From Burkholderiales bacterium (GTDB lineage: Bacteria > Pseudomonadota > Gammaproteobacteria > Burkholderiales > Burkholderiaceae_C), in contig JAUVYR010000013.1 of NCBI GenBank assembly GCA_030602985.1, positions 1 to 34,187 of the forward strand: a DNA stretch of 34,187 bases. The letters run 5' to 3'. Positions 24,815 to 32,489 of this stretch are shown here, piece by piece. The translations under genes were made by a program, and so were the position numbers. The notes beneath the pieces are model-generated. The model was not told the origin of the DNA. It did no database searches and saw only the letters and a list, made by a program, of their open reading frames with translations. Within the stretch, counting starts at the first letter, position 1; each line of letters begins with the position of its first letter.

Positions 24815-26917
24815 ATGAACGCCGTCACCTCCCCCGAAGCCCAGGCACTGGCCGCCAACCCGCTGTTGGATTTTGCCGACCTACCCCGATTCGATGCCAT
24901 TGAACCCGCCCACGTCGGCCCCGCTGTCGATGCCCTGCTGGAAGCGGCGAACCGTGCGCTGGAGACGGTGACGGCACCCGATTTCCCGGCTGTATGGACG
25001 GACATGGCGCGTGAACTGGACGTGGCCACCGAGCGGCTGGGCCGGGCTTGGGGAGCCGTGAGTCACCTCAATGCCGTGGCTGATACGCCGGATCTCCGTG
25101 CCGCCTTCAACGCAGCGCTGCCCAAGGTCACGGAGTTCTGGACTCGACTGGGTGCCGACGAGCGCCTCTACGCCAAGTACAAGGCCATGGACCCAGCCAG
25201 CCTGACTCTGGAGCAGAGGCAGGCGCACAAAAACGCCATGCGGGGCTTCGTGCTGGGAGGGGCTGAACTGCAAGGTGAAGCCAAATCGAGATTCGCGGCC
25301 ATTCAGGAGCGTCAGGCCGAACTGAGCCAGAAGTTCAGCGAAAACGCGCTGGATGCGACCGATGCCTTTGCTTACTTGGCGGCCCCGGAGGAACTGGACG
25401 GTGTACCCGATGACGTGAAAGCCGCGACCCGTGCAGCGGCCGAAGCCGAAGGCCACAGCGGCCACAAGATCACCCTGAAATTGCCCTGCTATCTGCCGGT
25501 CATGCAATTTGGCCGTAACCGCGCCCTGCGTGAGCGCCTGTATCGGGCCTACGCCACCCGTGCCAGTGACCAGGCCGAGGGCGAAGCCGTTCAGTACGAC
25601 AATTCGGGCCTGATTCGCGAAATTCTGGCCCTGCGCCAGGAAGAGGCCGAACTGCTGGGTTACTCCGACTTCGCCACGGTGTCCTTGGTGCCCAAGATGG
25701 CCGAATCGCCGGCCCAAGTGATGCAGTTCCTGCGAGAACTGGCCACGAAAGCGCGGCCTTATGCCGAACAAGACCTGGCCGACATGCGCGCCTTTGCTGC
25801 TGAGCAGCTGGGGCTGAACGATCCACAGGCTTGGGATTGGCCATACATCGGCGAGCAACTGCGTCAGGCCCGTTACGCGTACAGCGAGCAGGAAGTCAAG
25901 CCCTACTTCACAGCGCCAAAGGTGCTCGAAGGCTTGTTTCACATCATCGAAACGCTGTTTGAGGTCACCATTCGGCCGGATACAGCGCCCATCTGGCACC
26001 CTGGCGTACAGTTTTTCCGCATCGAGCGCCCAGCCGCCACGGGCGATACACCACCGCTGCTGGTCGGGCAGTTCTACCTGGACCCTGGCGCTCGCAACGG
26101 CAAGCGCGGTGGCGCCTGGATGGACGATGTGCGCGCACGCTGGTTGAGGCCGGACGATGGGCGCCTTCAGACACCGGTTGCGCACCTGGTCTGCAACTTC
26201 GCCGAAAGTGTCAACGGCAAGCCCCCACTGCTCACCCACGACGACGTGATCACCCTGTTCCACGAGTTCGGCCATGGGCTGCACCACATGCTGACGCAGG
26301 TCAATGAGCGTGACGTCAGCGGCATCAGTGGCGTGGAATGGGATGCCGTGGAGCTGCCGAGCCAGTTCATGGAAAACTTCTGCTGGGAATGGGATGTGCT
26401 CAAGCGCATGACCGCCCACGTCGACACGGGCGAACCCTTGCCCCGTGCGCTCTATGACAAGATGCTGGCGGCCAAAAACTACCAGAGCGGCCTGCAGACC
26501 TTGCGACAGATCGAATTAGCCTTGTTCGACATGCTGTTGCACAGTGCGCATGCTGCCCGGAACAGCGAAGGCGTGGACTTCATGGGCCTGCTGCAGGAAG
26601 TACGCAACGAGGTGGCGGTGATGCAGCCACCGGCCTACAACCGCATGCCCCACACCTTCAGCCACATTTTCGCGGGCGGCTACGCGGCGGGTTACTACAG
26701 CTACAAATGGGCCGAGGTGCTGAGCGCCGATGCCTATGCGGCCTTTGAGGAAGCGGCTCAGACCACTGGCACCACGCTCGACCCTGCGACGGGTCGGCGT
26801 TACCGGGAATCGGTGCTGGAAGCCGGTGGTAGCCGGCCGGCCATGGCGTCATTCAAGGCGTTTCGTGGGCGGGAGCCTCAGATCGAAGCTCTATTGAGGC
26901 ATCAGGGCATGGCTTGA
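24815..26917 (+). CDS. prlC: Oligopeptidase A (M3 family zinc metallopeptidase)
   Basis: A 700-residue cytoplasmic peptidase that degrades short peptides, including cleaved signal peptides. The zinc motif HEFGH is at 483-487 and the third ligand is probably E513 in ELPSQFMEN. The GHGLHHML and FSHIFAGGYAAGYYSYKWAEVLSADAY-type regions (the latter near residue 615-640) are typical of the family. Length matches OpdA/PrlC (about 680). It begins 4 bases after the yhbY stop, implying co-transcription, and converges with rpiA with 9 bases between stops. Confidence 0.95.
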   Translation: MNAVTSPEAQALAANPLLDFADLPRFDAIEPAHVGPAVDALLEAANRALETVTAPDFPAVWTDMARELDVATERLGRAWGAVSHLNAVADTPDLRAAFNAALPKVTEFWTRLGADERLYAKYKAMDPASLTLEQRQAHKNAMRGFVLGGAELQGEAKSRFAAIQERQAELSQKFSENALDATDAFAYLAAPEELDGVPDDVKAATRAAAEAEGHSGHKITLKLPCYLPVMQFGRNRALRERLYRAYATRASDQAEGEAVQYDNSGLIREILALRQEEAELLGYSDFATVSLVPKMAESPAQVMQFLRELATKARPYAEQDLADMRAFAAEQLGLNDPQAWDWPYIGEQLRQARYAYSEQEVKPYFTAPKVLEGLFHIIETLFEVTIRPDTAPIWHPGVQFFRIERPAATGDTPPLLVGQFYLDPGARNGKRGGAWMDDVRARWLRPDDGRLQTPVAHLVCNFAESVNGKPPLLTHDDVITLFHEFGHGLHHMLTQVNERDVSGISGVEWDAVELPSQFMENFCWEWDVLKRMTAHVDTGEPLPRALYDKMLAAKNYQSGLQTLRQIELALFDMLLHSAHAARNSEGVDFMGLLQEVRNEVAVMQPPAYNRMPHTFSHIFAGGYAAGYYSYKWAEVLSADAYAAFEEAAQTTGTTLDPATGRRYRESVLEAGGSRPAMASFKAFRGREPQIEALLRHQGMA

Positions 26918-26926
26918 GAACCGGCG

Positions 26927-27598
26927 TCAGAACGTCAGGGTTTTGACGCCTTCCGGCGTTCCCAACAGGCAGACATGTGCTTTCTGGTGGGCGAACACGC
27001 CCACCGTGACCACACCCGGCCAGTTGTTGACCTGACTCTCGAAAGCCAGCGGATCGGCAATGTGCAACCCGGTCACATCCAGAATGTGCTGGCCGTTGTC
27101 GGTCACGAGCGGCATGCCATCCTTCAGTCGTACACGCGCAGTGCCTCCCAGGGATTCAAACCGGCGGGCAATCTGCCGCGCCGCCATGGGAATCACCTCC
27201 ACCGGCAAGGGGAAGGCGCCGAGCACAGGGACCCATTTGCTCTCGTCAGCGATGCAGACGAAGCGCTCAGAAAGCGCGGCCACAATCTTCTCGCGGGTCA
27301 GGGCTGCACCGCCCCCCTTGATCATGTACCCCCTGGGGTCGATCTCGTCGGCACCGTCCACATACACCGAGAGCCGATCTACCCCGTTGGCATCCAGCAC
27401 CGGAATGCCCAGCGCTTGCAAGCGGGCGGTGGAGGCGACCGAGCTGGACACCGCCCCCGGAATCTGGTCTTTCATGGTGGCCAGCGCATCGATGAATTTG
27501 TTCACGGTGGAGCCGGTGCCCACACCCACAATATCACCGGGCACCACATAGGCAAGGGCGGCCTGGCCGACCCGGGTTTTGAGTTCGTCTTGTTGCAT
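26927..27598 (-). CDS. rpiA: Ribose-5-phosphate isomerase A
   Basis: A 223-residue pentose-phosphate enzyme interconverting ribose-5- and ribulose-5-phosphate. It shows the phosphate loop [15 protein letters not shown], the catalytic-site motifs [12 protein letters not shown] and [14 protein letters not shown] (with the active Glu), and the ending [15 protein letters not shown]. Length is standard (219 in E. coli). It is divergent from pyrD across 80 bases that must hold both promoters, though I could not pick clear elements. Confidence 0.97.
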   Translation of the reverse strand: MQQDELKTRVGQAALAYVVPGDIVGVGTGSTVNKFIDALATMKDQIPGAVSSSVASTARLQALGIPVLDANGVDRLSVYVDGADEIDPRGYMIKGGGAALTREKIVAALSERFVCIADESKWVPVLGAFPLPVEVIPMAARQIARRFESLGGTARVRLKDGMPLVTDNGQHILDVTGLHIADPLAFESQVNNWPGVVTVGVFAHQKAHVCLLGTPEGVKTLTF

Positions 27599-27678
27599 GG
27601 TGTGGAGGTTGGTTTCTCGATCTGGGACAATCAGGCGCCTATCGCGTCTGAATGCTTCTTACACGCCGAGATTATCCA

Positions 27679-28734
27679 ATGTCCCTGCTGCCCTACCCGC
27701 TCGCCCGCCACTTTCTGTTCAAGATGGACCCGGAGGCGGCGCATGACCTGACCCTGCACCGGCTGGCGCAAATTCAGCACACCCCGTTGATGCGCCTGGC
27801 TACGCAACCCCGAGTCAGTGACCCCATCACCCTGGCTGGGCTGGTTTTTCCCAACCGCGTGGGGCTGGCCGCCGGACTGGACAAGAATGCCCGCTGCATC
27901 GACGCCTGGGGAGCGCTCGGCTTTGGCTTTGTGGAAGTGGGCACCGTGACACCGCTGGGGCAGCCCGGCAACCCCAAGCCGCGCATGTTCCGCCTGCCCG
28001 AGAAACAGGCCTTGATCAATCGACTCGGCTTCAACAACGATGGGCTGGACAGCTTTATCCACAACGTCAAGCAGTCCCGGTTGCGGCAGCGACCCCATCC
28101 CGGCCAGATGCTGTTGGGCCTGAATATCGGTAAAAACGCGGCCACCCCGATCGAAAACGCCACGCAGGACTACCTGACCGCCCTGCGCGGCGTTTACCCC
28201 TACGCGGATTACGTCACGGTCAATATTTCCAGTCCCAACACCCAGAACCTGCGCGCGCTGCAAAACGATGAGGCGCTGGACCAGTTGCTCAGCGCCCTGG
28301 CTGCGGAGCGCGAGACCTTGCAGGACAGCCTGGGCCAGCGCAAACCGATCTTCGTGAAGATCGCCCCGGACCTGGACGACCAGCAGGTTGCTGTGATTGC
28401 CGACACGCTGGTCAGGCACGGCATGGACGGCGTGATAGCCACCAACACCACCCTGTCACGCGAAGCGGTCAGGGGTCTGCGCCACGCCGAAGAAGCGGGC
28501 GGTCTGTCCGGTGCACCTGTGCTGGAAGCCAGCAACCAGGTGATCCGGCAGTTGCGCGCCCGACTGGGTAGACACTTTCCCATTATCGGGGTGGGGGGCA
28601 TCCTGTCCGGCGACGACGCTATCAGCAAGGTGCAAGCGGGTGCCGATGTGGTGCAGATCTACACCGGATTGATTTACCGGGGACCCGGGCTGGTGACCGA
28701 AGCGGCACGCGCTCTACTGAAAACCCGGGTCTGA
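27679..28734 (+). CDS. pyrD: Dihydroorotate dehydrogenase (quinone), class 2
   Basis: A 351-residue FMN enzyme for pyrimidine synthesis at the inner membrane, passing electrons to ubiquinone. The N-terminal membrane-associating helices ([20 protein letters not shown]) mark class 2. [20 protein letters not shown] and the catalytic-Ser motif [12 protein letters not shown] are present. The FMN-phosphate site is [12 protein letters not shown], followed by [16 protein letters not shown] chose the ATG at 27679; an in-frame start lies 9 codons upstream. Confidence 0.97.
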   Translation: MSLLPYPLARHFLFKMDPEAAHDLTLHRLAQIQHTPLMRLATQPRVSDPITLAGLVFPNRVGLAAGLDKNARCIDAWGALGFGFVEVGTVTPLGQPGNPKPRMFRLPEKQALINRLGFNNDGLDSFIHNVKQSRLRQRPHPGQMLLGLNIGKNAATPIENATQDYLTALRGVYPYADYVTVNISSPNTQNLRALQNDEALDQLLSALAAERETLQDSLGQRKPIFVKIAPDLDDQQVAVIADTLVRHGMDGVIATNTTLSREAVRGLRHAEEAGGLSGAPVLEASNQVIRQLRARLGRHFPIIGVGGILSGDDAISKVQAGADVVQIYTGLIYRGPGLVTEAARALLKTRV

Positions 28735-28753
28735 GGCGACGAGAGTGCAGGCC

Positions 28754-29266
28754 TCAACGACGCTTCAGCAATGCCCAGAACATCAGCATGGCCAACAGGG
28801 CCATGCCACTGAAGACGAGGAATGACCAGTTTGCAATGGTCAGCCCGAGAAAAGTCCAGTCGATTTTGGAGCAGTCACCGGTACCGCGAAAAACCATCGG
28901 AATGACTCGTCTGAGTGGAAAGCTCTCAATCATGCCGAACAGGTCACGACCACAGGACATGACTTCTGGCGGGAACCACTGCAGCCAGCTTTGACGAGCC
29001 GCCGTGAACGCACCGAAAACAGCGACGATCACCAGCGCGATCAGCCCACCCTGGTGGACCCGGCGCTGGGGAAACAAAGCGACCAACAGGGCAATCAGCC
29101 CTACACCGATCAAGGCGTAGCGCTGGACGATGCACATCGGGCAAGGGTCCAGGCCCACGACTTGCTGGAGGTACATGCCGTAGGCAAACATGCCGGTGCA
29201 GACCAGCGCCAGAAACAGGAATCCCTTTCTGGGGTGGGCGGCCAGAACATTCAAGAGAGAGGTCAT
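28754..29266 (-). CDS. dsbB: Disulfide bond formation protein B
   Basis: A 170-residue inner-membrane protein with four membrane segments that reoxidises DsbA and passes electrons to ubiquinone. The first cysteine pair is CPMC at 42-45, followed by the quinone-linked Arg (residue 49). The second pair is C105 and C132 in the second periplasmic loop, matching C104/C130 of E. coli. I chose the ATG at 29266, 10 bases after the fpr stop; a longer frame would overlap fpr. It converges with pyrD and is probably co-transcribed with fpr. No dsbA is in the window. Confidence 0.96.
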   Translation of the reverse strand: MTSLLNVLAAHPRKGFLFLALVCTGMFAYGMYLQQVVGLDPCPMCIVQRYALIGVGLIALLVALFPQRRVHQGGLIALVIVAVFGAFTAARQSWLQWFPPEVMSCGRDLFGMIESFPLRRVIPMVFRGTGDCSKIDWTFLGLTIANWSFLVFSGMALLAMLMFWALLKRR

Positions 29267-29276
29267 ACGATGGGAT

Positions 29277-30053
29277 TCAGCTTTCTGCAAATGCACGTTC
29301 AATCACGAAATCTCCCGGCGTACTGGTGTTGCCTTCGACGAAATGTCGCTCCTCCATCATGCGCTTGAGGTCGCGCAGCATCTCGGGGCTGCCGCAAATC
29401 ATTACACGGTCTTCGGCAGGGTTCATCGCGAGCAAGCCCAGATCGGATTCGAGCTTGCCGGTGGCAATCAGATCCGTGATGCGGCCGCGATTTTTGAAGG
29501 GTTCACGGGTGACGGTCGGGTAGTACTTCAATTGCTTAGACACCATCTCGCCCAAAAATTCATGTTGAGGCAGATCGATCGTGATGTACTCGCAATAGGC
29601 CAATTCATTGACCTGTCGGACGCCGTGGACCAACACCACCGTCTCGAATTTCTCGTAGGTTTCAGGGTCACGGATGATGCTCATCCAAGGCGCCAGGCCG
29701 GTGCCGGTGCCCAAGAGGTACAGCCGCTTGCCGGGGAGCAGGTAGTCAATCAGCAAAGTCCCGGTCGGCTTGCGACCCACCACAATGGTGTCACCGGGTT
29801 GGATGTGCTGGAGTTGGCTGGTCAGTGGGCCATCTGGCACCTTGATGCTCAGAAACTCCAGATGCTCTTCATAATTGGCGCTGGCGATGCTGTAGGCCCG
29901 CAGCAGCGGCTTGCCACCCGGCTGCTTGAGCCCGATCATGGTGAAGTGGCCATTCGAAAACCGAAGTGAAGAATCGCGGGTGGTGGTAAAGCTGAACAAA
30001 CGGTCTGTCCAGTGATGAACGGTCAGAACCCGCTCTTCATTGAATGCGCTCAT
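29277..30053 (-). CDS. fpr: Ferredoxin/flavodoxin-NADP+ reductase
   Basis: A 258-residue FAD enzyme linking NADPH to ferredoxin or flavodoxin. It shows the FAD motif RAYSIAS, the NADP pyrophosphate loop LLGTGTGLAPWMSIIRD, MICGSPEML and a C-terminal stretch FVIERAFAES of the bacterial Fpr subclass. I chose the ATG at 30053 (MSAFNEERVLTVHHWTDRLF), which gives the usual length. The 17-codon upstream extension is not typical. It is divergent from yggX across 226 bases. Both genes are oxidative-stress (SoxRS) targets in E. coli, but I see no certain operator here. Confidence 0.95.
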   Translation of the reverse strand: MSAFNEERVLTVHHWTDRLFSFTTTRDSSLRFSNGHFTMIGLKQPGGKPLLRAYSIASANYEEHLEFLSIKVPDGPLTSQLQHIQPGDTIVVGRKPTGTLLIDYLLPGKRLYLLGTGTGLAPWMSIIRDPETYEKFETVVLVHGVRQVNELAYCEYITIDLPQHEFLGEMVSKQLKYYPTVTREPFKNRGRITDLIATGKLESDLGLLAMNPAEDRVMICGSPEMLRDLKRMMEERHFVEGNTSTPGDFVIERAFAES

Positions 30054-30107
30054 GGTGTAAATGTTGAAGTGGGGATGTGAGTGTAGCCCTGCGCCAGACA
30101 CCAAGGT

Positions 30108-30146
30108 TTGACTCAGCTCAACCTCATCCCCGGCAGGGGTGGTTAA
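30108..30146. promoter_or_regulatory. Inverted repeats in the fpr-yggX intergenic region
   Basis: Between divergent fpr and yggX lie TTGACTCAGCTCAA (30108-30121; TTGA and TCAA around 6 bases) and CCCC-GGCA-GGGG (30128-30139). The latter sits inside a looser AACC...GGTT repeat (30120-30144). They are possible operator sites for a regulator shared by the two genes. No promoter hexamers with proper spacing stood out, so this is only a candidate. Confidence 0.3.
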
Positions 30147-30279
30147 AGCTTGCTACAGTCCTGTCTAACGCCGATTGAGAATGCGCAGACTCCGACTCGT
30201 ATTGTCTACGGGCCTGAGTGAGTTGCGAAACAATCAATCTTCATTTGATCATAACCAAGACATCTCTAGAGGTTTCCCT

Positions 30280-30555
30280 ATGGCACGTATGGTTCAGTGC
30301 ATCAAACTCGGTACCGAAGCAGAGGGGCTCGACTTCCCCCCCTACCCTGGCGAATTGGGCAAGCGGATTTACCTCAATGTCAGCAAGCAGGCCTGGGCGG
30401 AATGGCTCAAGCACCAGACGATGCTGCTCAACGAAAACCGCCTGAATATGGCGGACGCCCGCGCTCGGCAGTATCTGGCTCGTCAGATGGAAAAACACTT
30501 CTTTGGTGAAGGCGCCGACCAGGCTGCCGGTTACGTGCCGCCCACGGCTGGTTGA
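30280..30555 (+). CDS. yggX: YggX family Fe(II)-trafficking / oxidative damage protection protein
   Basis: A 91-residue small cytoplasmic protein thought to protect iron-sulfur clusters and carry Fe(II). The start [19 protein letters not shown] carries the conserved Cys at residue 7. [29 protein letters not shown] and the MEKHFFG motif follow. Length is standard (91 in E. coli). The ATG at 30280 is preceded by AGAGG; the longer upstream frame is not needed. In E. coli yggX is next to mutY; here it is followed at once by mnmC, whose TTG start overlaps its stop. Confidence 0.96.
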   Translation: MARMVQCIKLGTEAEGLDFPPYPGELGKRIYLNVSKQAWAEWLKHQTMLLNENRLNMADARARQYLARQMEKHFFGEGADQAAGYVPPTAG

Positions 30556-32393
30556 ATGGGCGTTCGTCTGTGGCCAATGGATCATCACTGGAGACACTGG
30601 CTCATCTGCTGACTGAAAAGTCTTCCCAGGCATCCGAACACATCACGCTGTGGCATGTGCTGGATGGCCACGGTTTCGATATGGGCTGTTTCCTGGCCTG
30701 CTGGCGCGTCTGGATTTCGCAGAGCGAGAAGGATCAGCGACTCTTCTACACCGCCTGTCTAGACACCCCATCCGCCATCCACGCCTGGTTGCCTGACTGG
30801 GTCAGCGACCCCATCTTGGGGTCACGCGCCCAACTGCTAGCCAGGCATTGGTGGGGGCTGCTTCCGGGCACCCACCGCCTGGTTTTTGATGAGGGTCGCA
30901 TCCAGTTGACTCTGCATGTGGGCCAGGGTGATCGTCTACAGGCGCTCTGTGATCGTCCATTCGATGCCATCCATGCCGCTCAGGGCTCTGGCCGCATGGT
31001 CCATCCACACGCCTCAACGGGTGACTTGCAGAAGCTGGCCCGTTTGTGTCGCTTCGGTACGCGACTCGTCTGGCAGCGGACAGCGAGCCCCGAGCAGCCG
31101 TGGGTGCCTGGTAGGCCGTGGGTCCAGGAAGGGCCTGAAGACCCCGATCCTGAATGGTGTGTGGCTGTCTATCGGCCGTCATGGCCTGTGGGGCGTTCAT
31201 GGCGGCAGGGTGTGCCCGTTGAGCGTCGGCAGGCCGTGGTGATCGGCGCTGGACTGGCTGGCAGTGCTGCCGCCTGGAGCCTGGCCCAACGGGGCTGGCA
31301 TGTGGATGTGGTGGATGCAGGCGATACACCGGCACTGGGTGCATCCGGATTGCCGGCAGGGCTGTTTGCGCCTCACGTCACATCGGATGACTCGCCCTTA
31401 TCCCAGCTCTCCCGCGACGGGGTGCGAGCCACGCGGTCCAGAGCCGAACAGCTGTTGAAACGCGGAGCAGAATGGGCGCCCTCTGGGGTTCTGGAGCACC
31501 ATGTCGAGACCGCTCGCTCGCTGCCATTGAGCGACGACGAAATAGGCGGTCACCGATGGCTGCACGATTGGAGCCAGGAGGCGAAGGCAGAGCAGTTAAA
31601 GGCCTCTGGCCTGGACAATCGTCGTGGCTTGTGGCACGCATCGGCAGGCTGGATTCGCCCCTCCGCGCTGGTGCGCGCGCAATTGCAGCATCATCGCATT
31701 CACTTCAGGGGAGGCTTGCGAGTCCATTCCCTGACTCGTGGGTCCGGCGTCTGGTATCTGTGGGACGCTAACCATCAACAGATCCTCGAAGCGCCTGTGG
31801 TGGTGCTGGCAGCTGGCTATGCCGTCCGACAGTTGATGGCGACCTTGCCGCTACCCGGTTTCGAGTTGCCCTTCCATGCTTTGAGGGGACAGGTGACATA
31901 CGGCCCTCTCGACGCTTTGGCCGCTCCTGCTGCAGCAAGGCGCCCCCCCTGGCCCGTGAATGGCCATGGCAGCTTCTTGTCAGGCATCCCCGATGAACGG
32001 GGGCGCCTTTTCTGGATTGTCGGATCAACCTTCGAGCGGGAGATGCCTGAACCGATCCTCAAAGAGACGGACCAATACGCCAATCTGGAACGTCTCGGGA
32101 CATTGTTGCCGCCCCTTGAGGACGCTTTTAACCCTGCAGCGCTGGCCGTGCAGGCCTGGGCTGGTGTGCGCTGCACAGTCCCAGACCGCTTGCCCGCCGT
32201 CGGCGCCCTCGATCCGATTCATTACCCAGGGCTGCACATCCTCACCGGACTCGGGGCACGGGGTCTGACCCTGTCTGTGCTGTGTGGTGAGGTGCTGGCC
32301 GCACAAATCGAAGGTGAGCCCTGGCCAACACACACCCGGCTTGCCAAGAAGCTGCTGGTTTCACGCTTTGTGCGCAGCACCAACCCTTCATAA
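30552..32393 (+). CDS. mnmC: MnmC-like tRNA-modification FAD oxidoreductase with degenerate methyltransferase half
   Basis: A 613-residue protein. The C-terminal half (about 228-605) is a DAO-fold FAD oxidoreductase with GAGLAG near 231-236, [31 protein letters not shown] and [17 protein letters not shown]. In MnmC this half removes carboxymethyl from cmnm5U34 of tRNA. The N-terminal 220 residues align in outline with the MnmC methyltransferase but lack its first 50-60 residues. The SAM loop, usually ExGFGxGxNFL, reads [12 protein letters not shown], and the usual DGFAPxxNPxMW catalytic stretch is replaced by [14 protein letters not shown]. Transfer of the final methyl by this protein looks doubtful. 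The TTG start overlaps the yggX stop by 3 bases. Confidence 0.85.
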   Translation: MNGRSSVANGSSLETLAHLLTEKSSQASEHITLWHVLDGHGFDMGCFLACWRVWISQSEKDQRLFYTACLDTPSAIHAWLPDWVSDPILGSRAQLLARHWWGLLPGTHRLVFDEGRIQLTLHVGQGDRLQALCDRPFDAIHAAQGSGRMVHPHASTGDLQKLARLCRFGTRLVWQRTASPEQPWVPGRPWVQEGPEDPDPEWCVAVYRPSWPVGRSWRQGVPVERRQAVVIGAGLAGSAAAWSLAQRGWHVDVVDAGDTPALGASGLPAGLFAPHVTSDDSPLSQLSRDGVRATRSRAEQLLKRGAEWAPSGVLEHHVETARSLPLSDDEIGGHRWLHDWSQEAKAEQLKASGLDNRRGLWHASAGWIRPSALVRAQLQHHRIHFRGGLRVHSLTRGSGVWYLWDANHQQILEAPVVVLAAGYAVRQLMATLPLPGFELPFHALRGQVTYGPLDALAAPAAARRPPWPVNGHGSFLSGIPDERGRLFWIVGSTFEREMPEPILKETDQYANLERLGTLLPPLEDAFNPAALAVQAWAGVRCTVPDRLPAVGALDPIHYPGLHILTGLGARGLTLSVLCGEVLAAQIEGEPWPTHTRLAKKLLVSRFVRSTNPS

Positions 32394-32489
32394 CATTTAT
32401 ATATATCTCAATAATCAAAAAGTTGTTTGCGTTTATGAAGAGGCCTTTTAGAGTTCAGGCCTCATCCATAGAACCACGCACACAACGGC
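32394..32489 (+). promoter_or_regulatory. AT-rich promoter region and leader hairpin upstream of cysI
   Basis: The first 45 bases (TTTATATATATCTCAATAATC and on) are far more AT-rich than the neighbourhood, as in upstream regions bound by CysB-type activators. They are followed by an inverted repeat GAGGCCT (32440-32446) / AGGCCTC (32457-32463) with a 10-base loop. No T-run follows, so it could be a leader structure or the tail of the mnmC message. Confidence 0.45.

Noticed and set aside
24881-26419. 512-codon minus-strand open frame opposite prlC
   Set aside because: PrlC on the plus strand is complete and conserved; the antisense frame has no domain and no ribosome binding site.
30552-30760. 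Frameshift explaining the missing MnmC N-terminus
   Set aside because: The upstream sequence is occupied by an intact yggX that overlaps the start, and no other frame nearby carries the missing methyltransferase residues.
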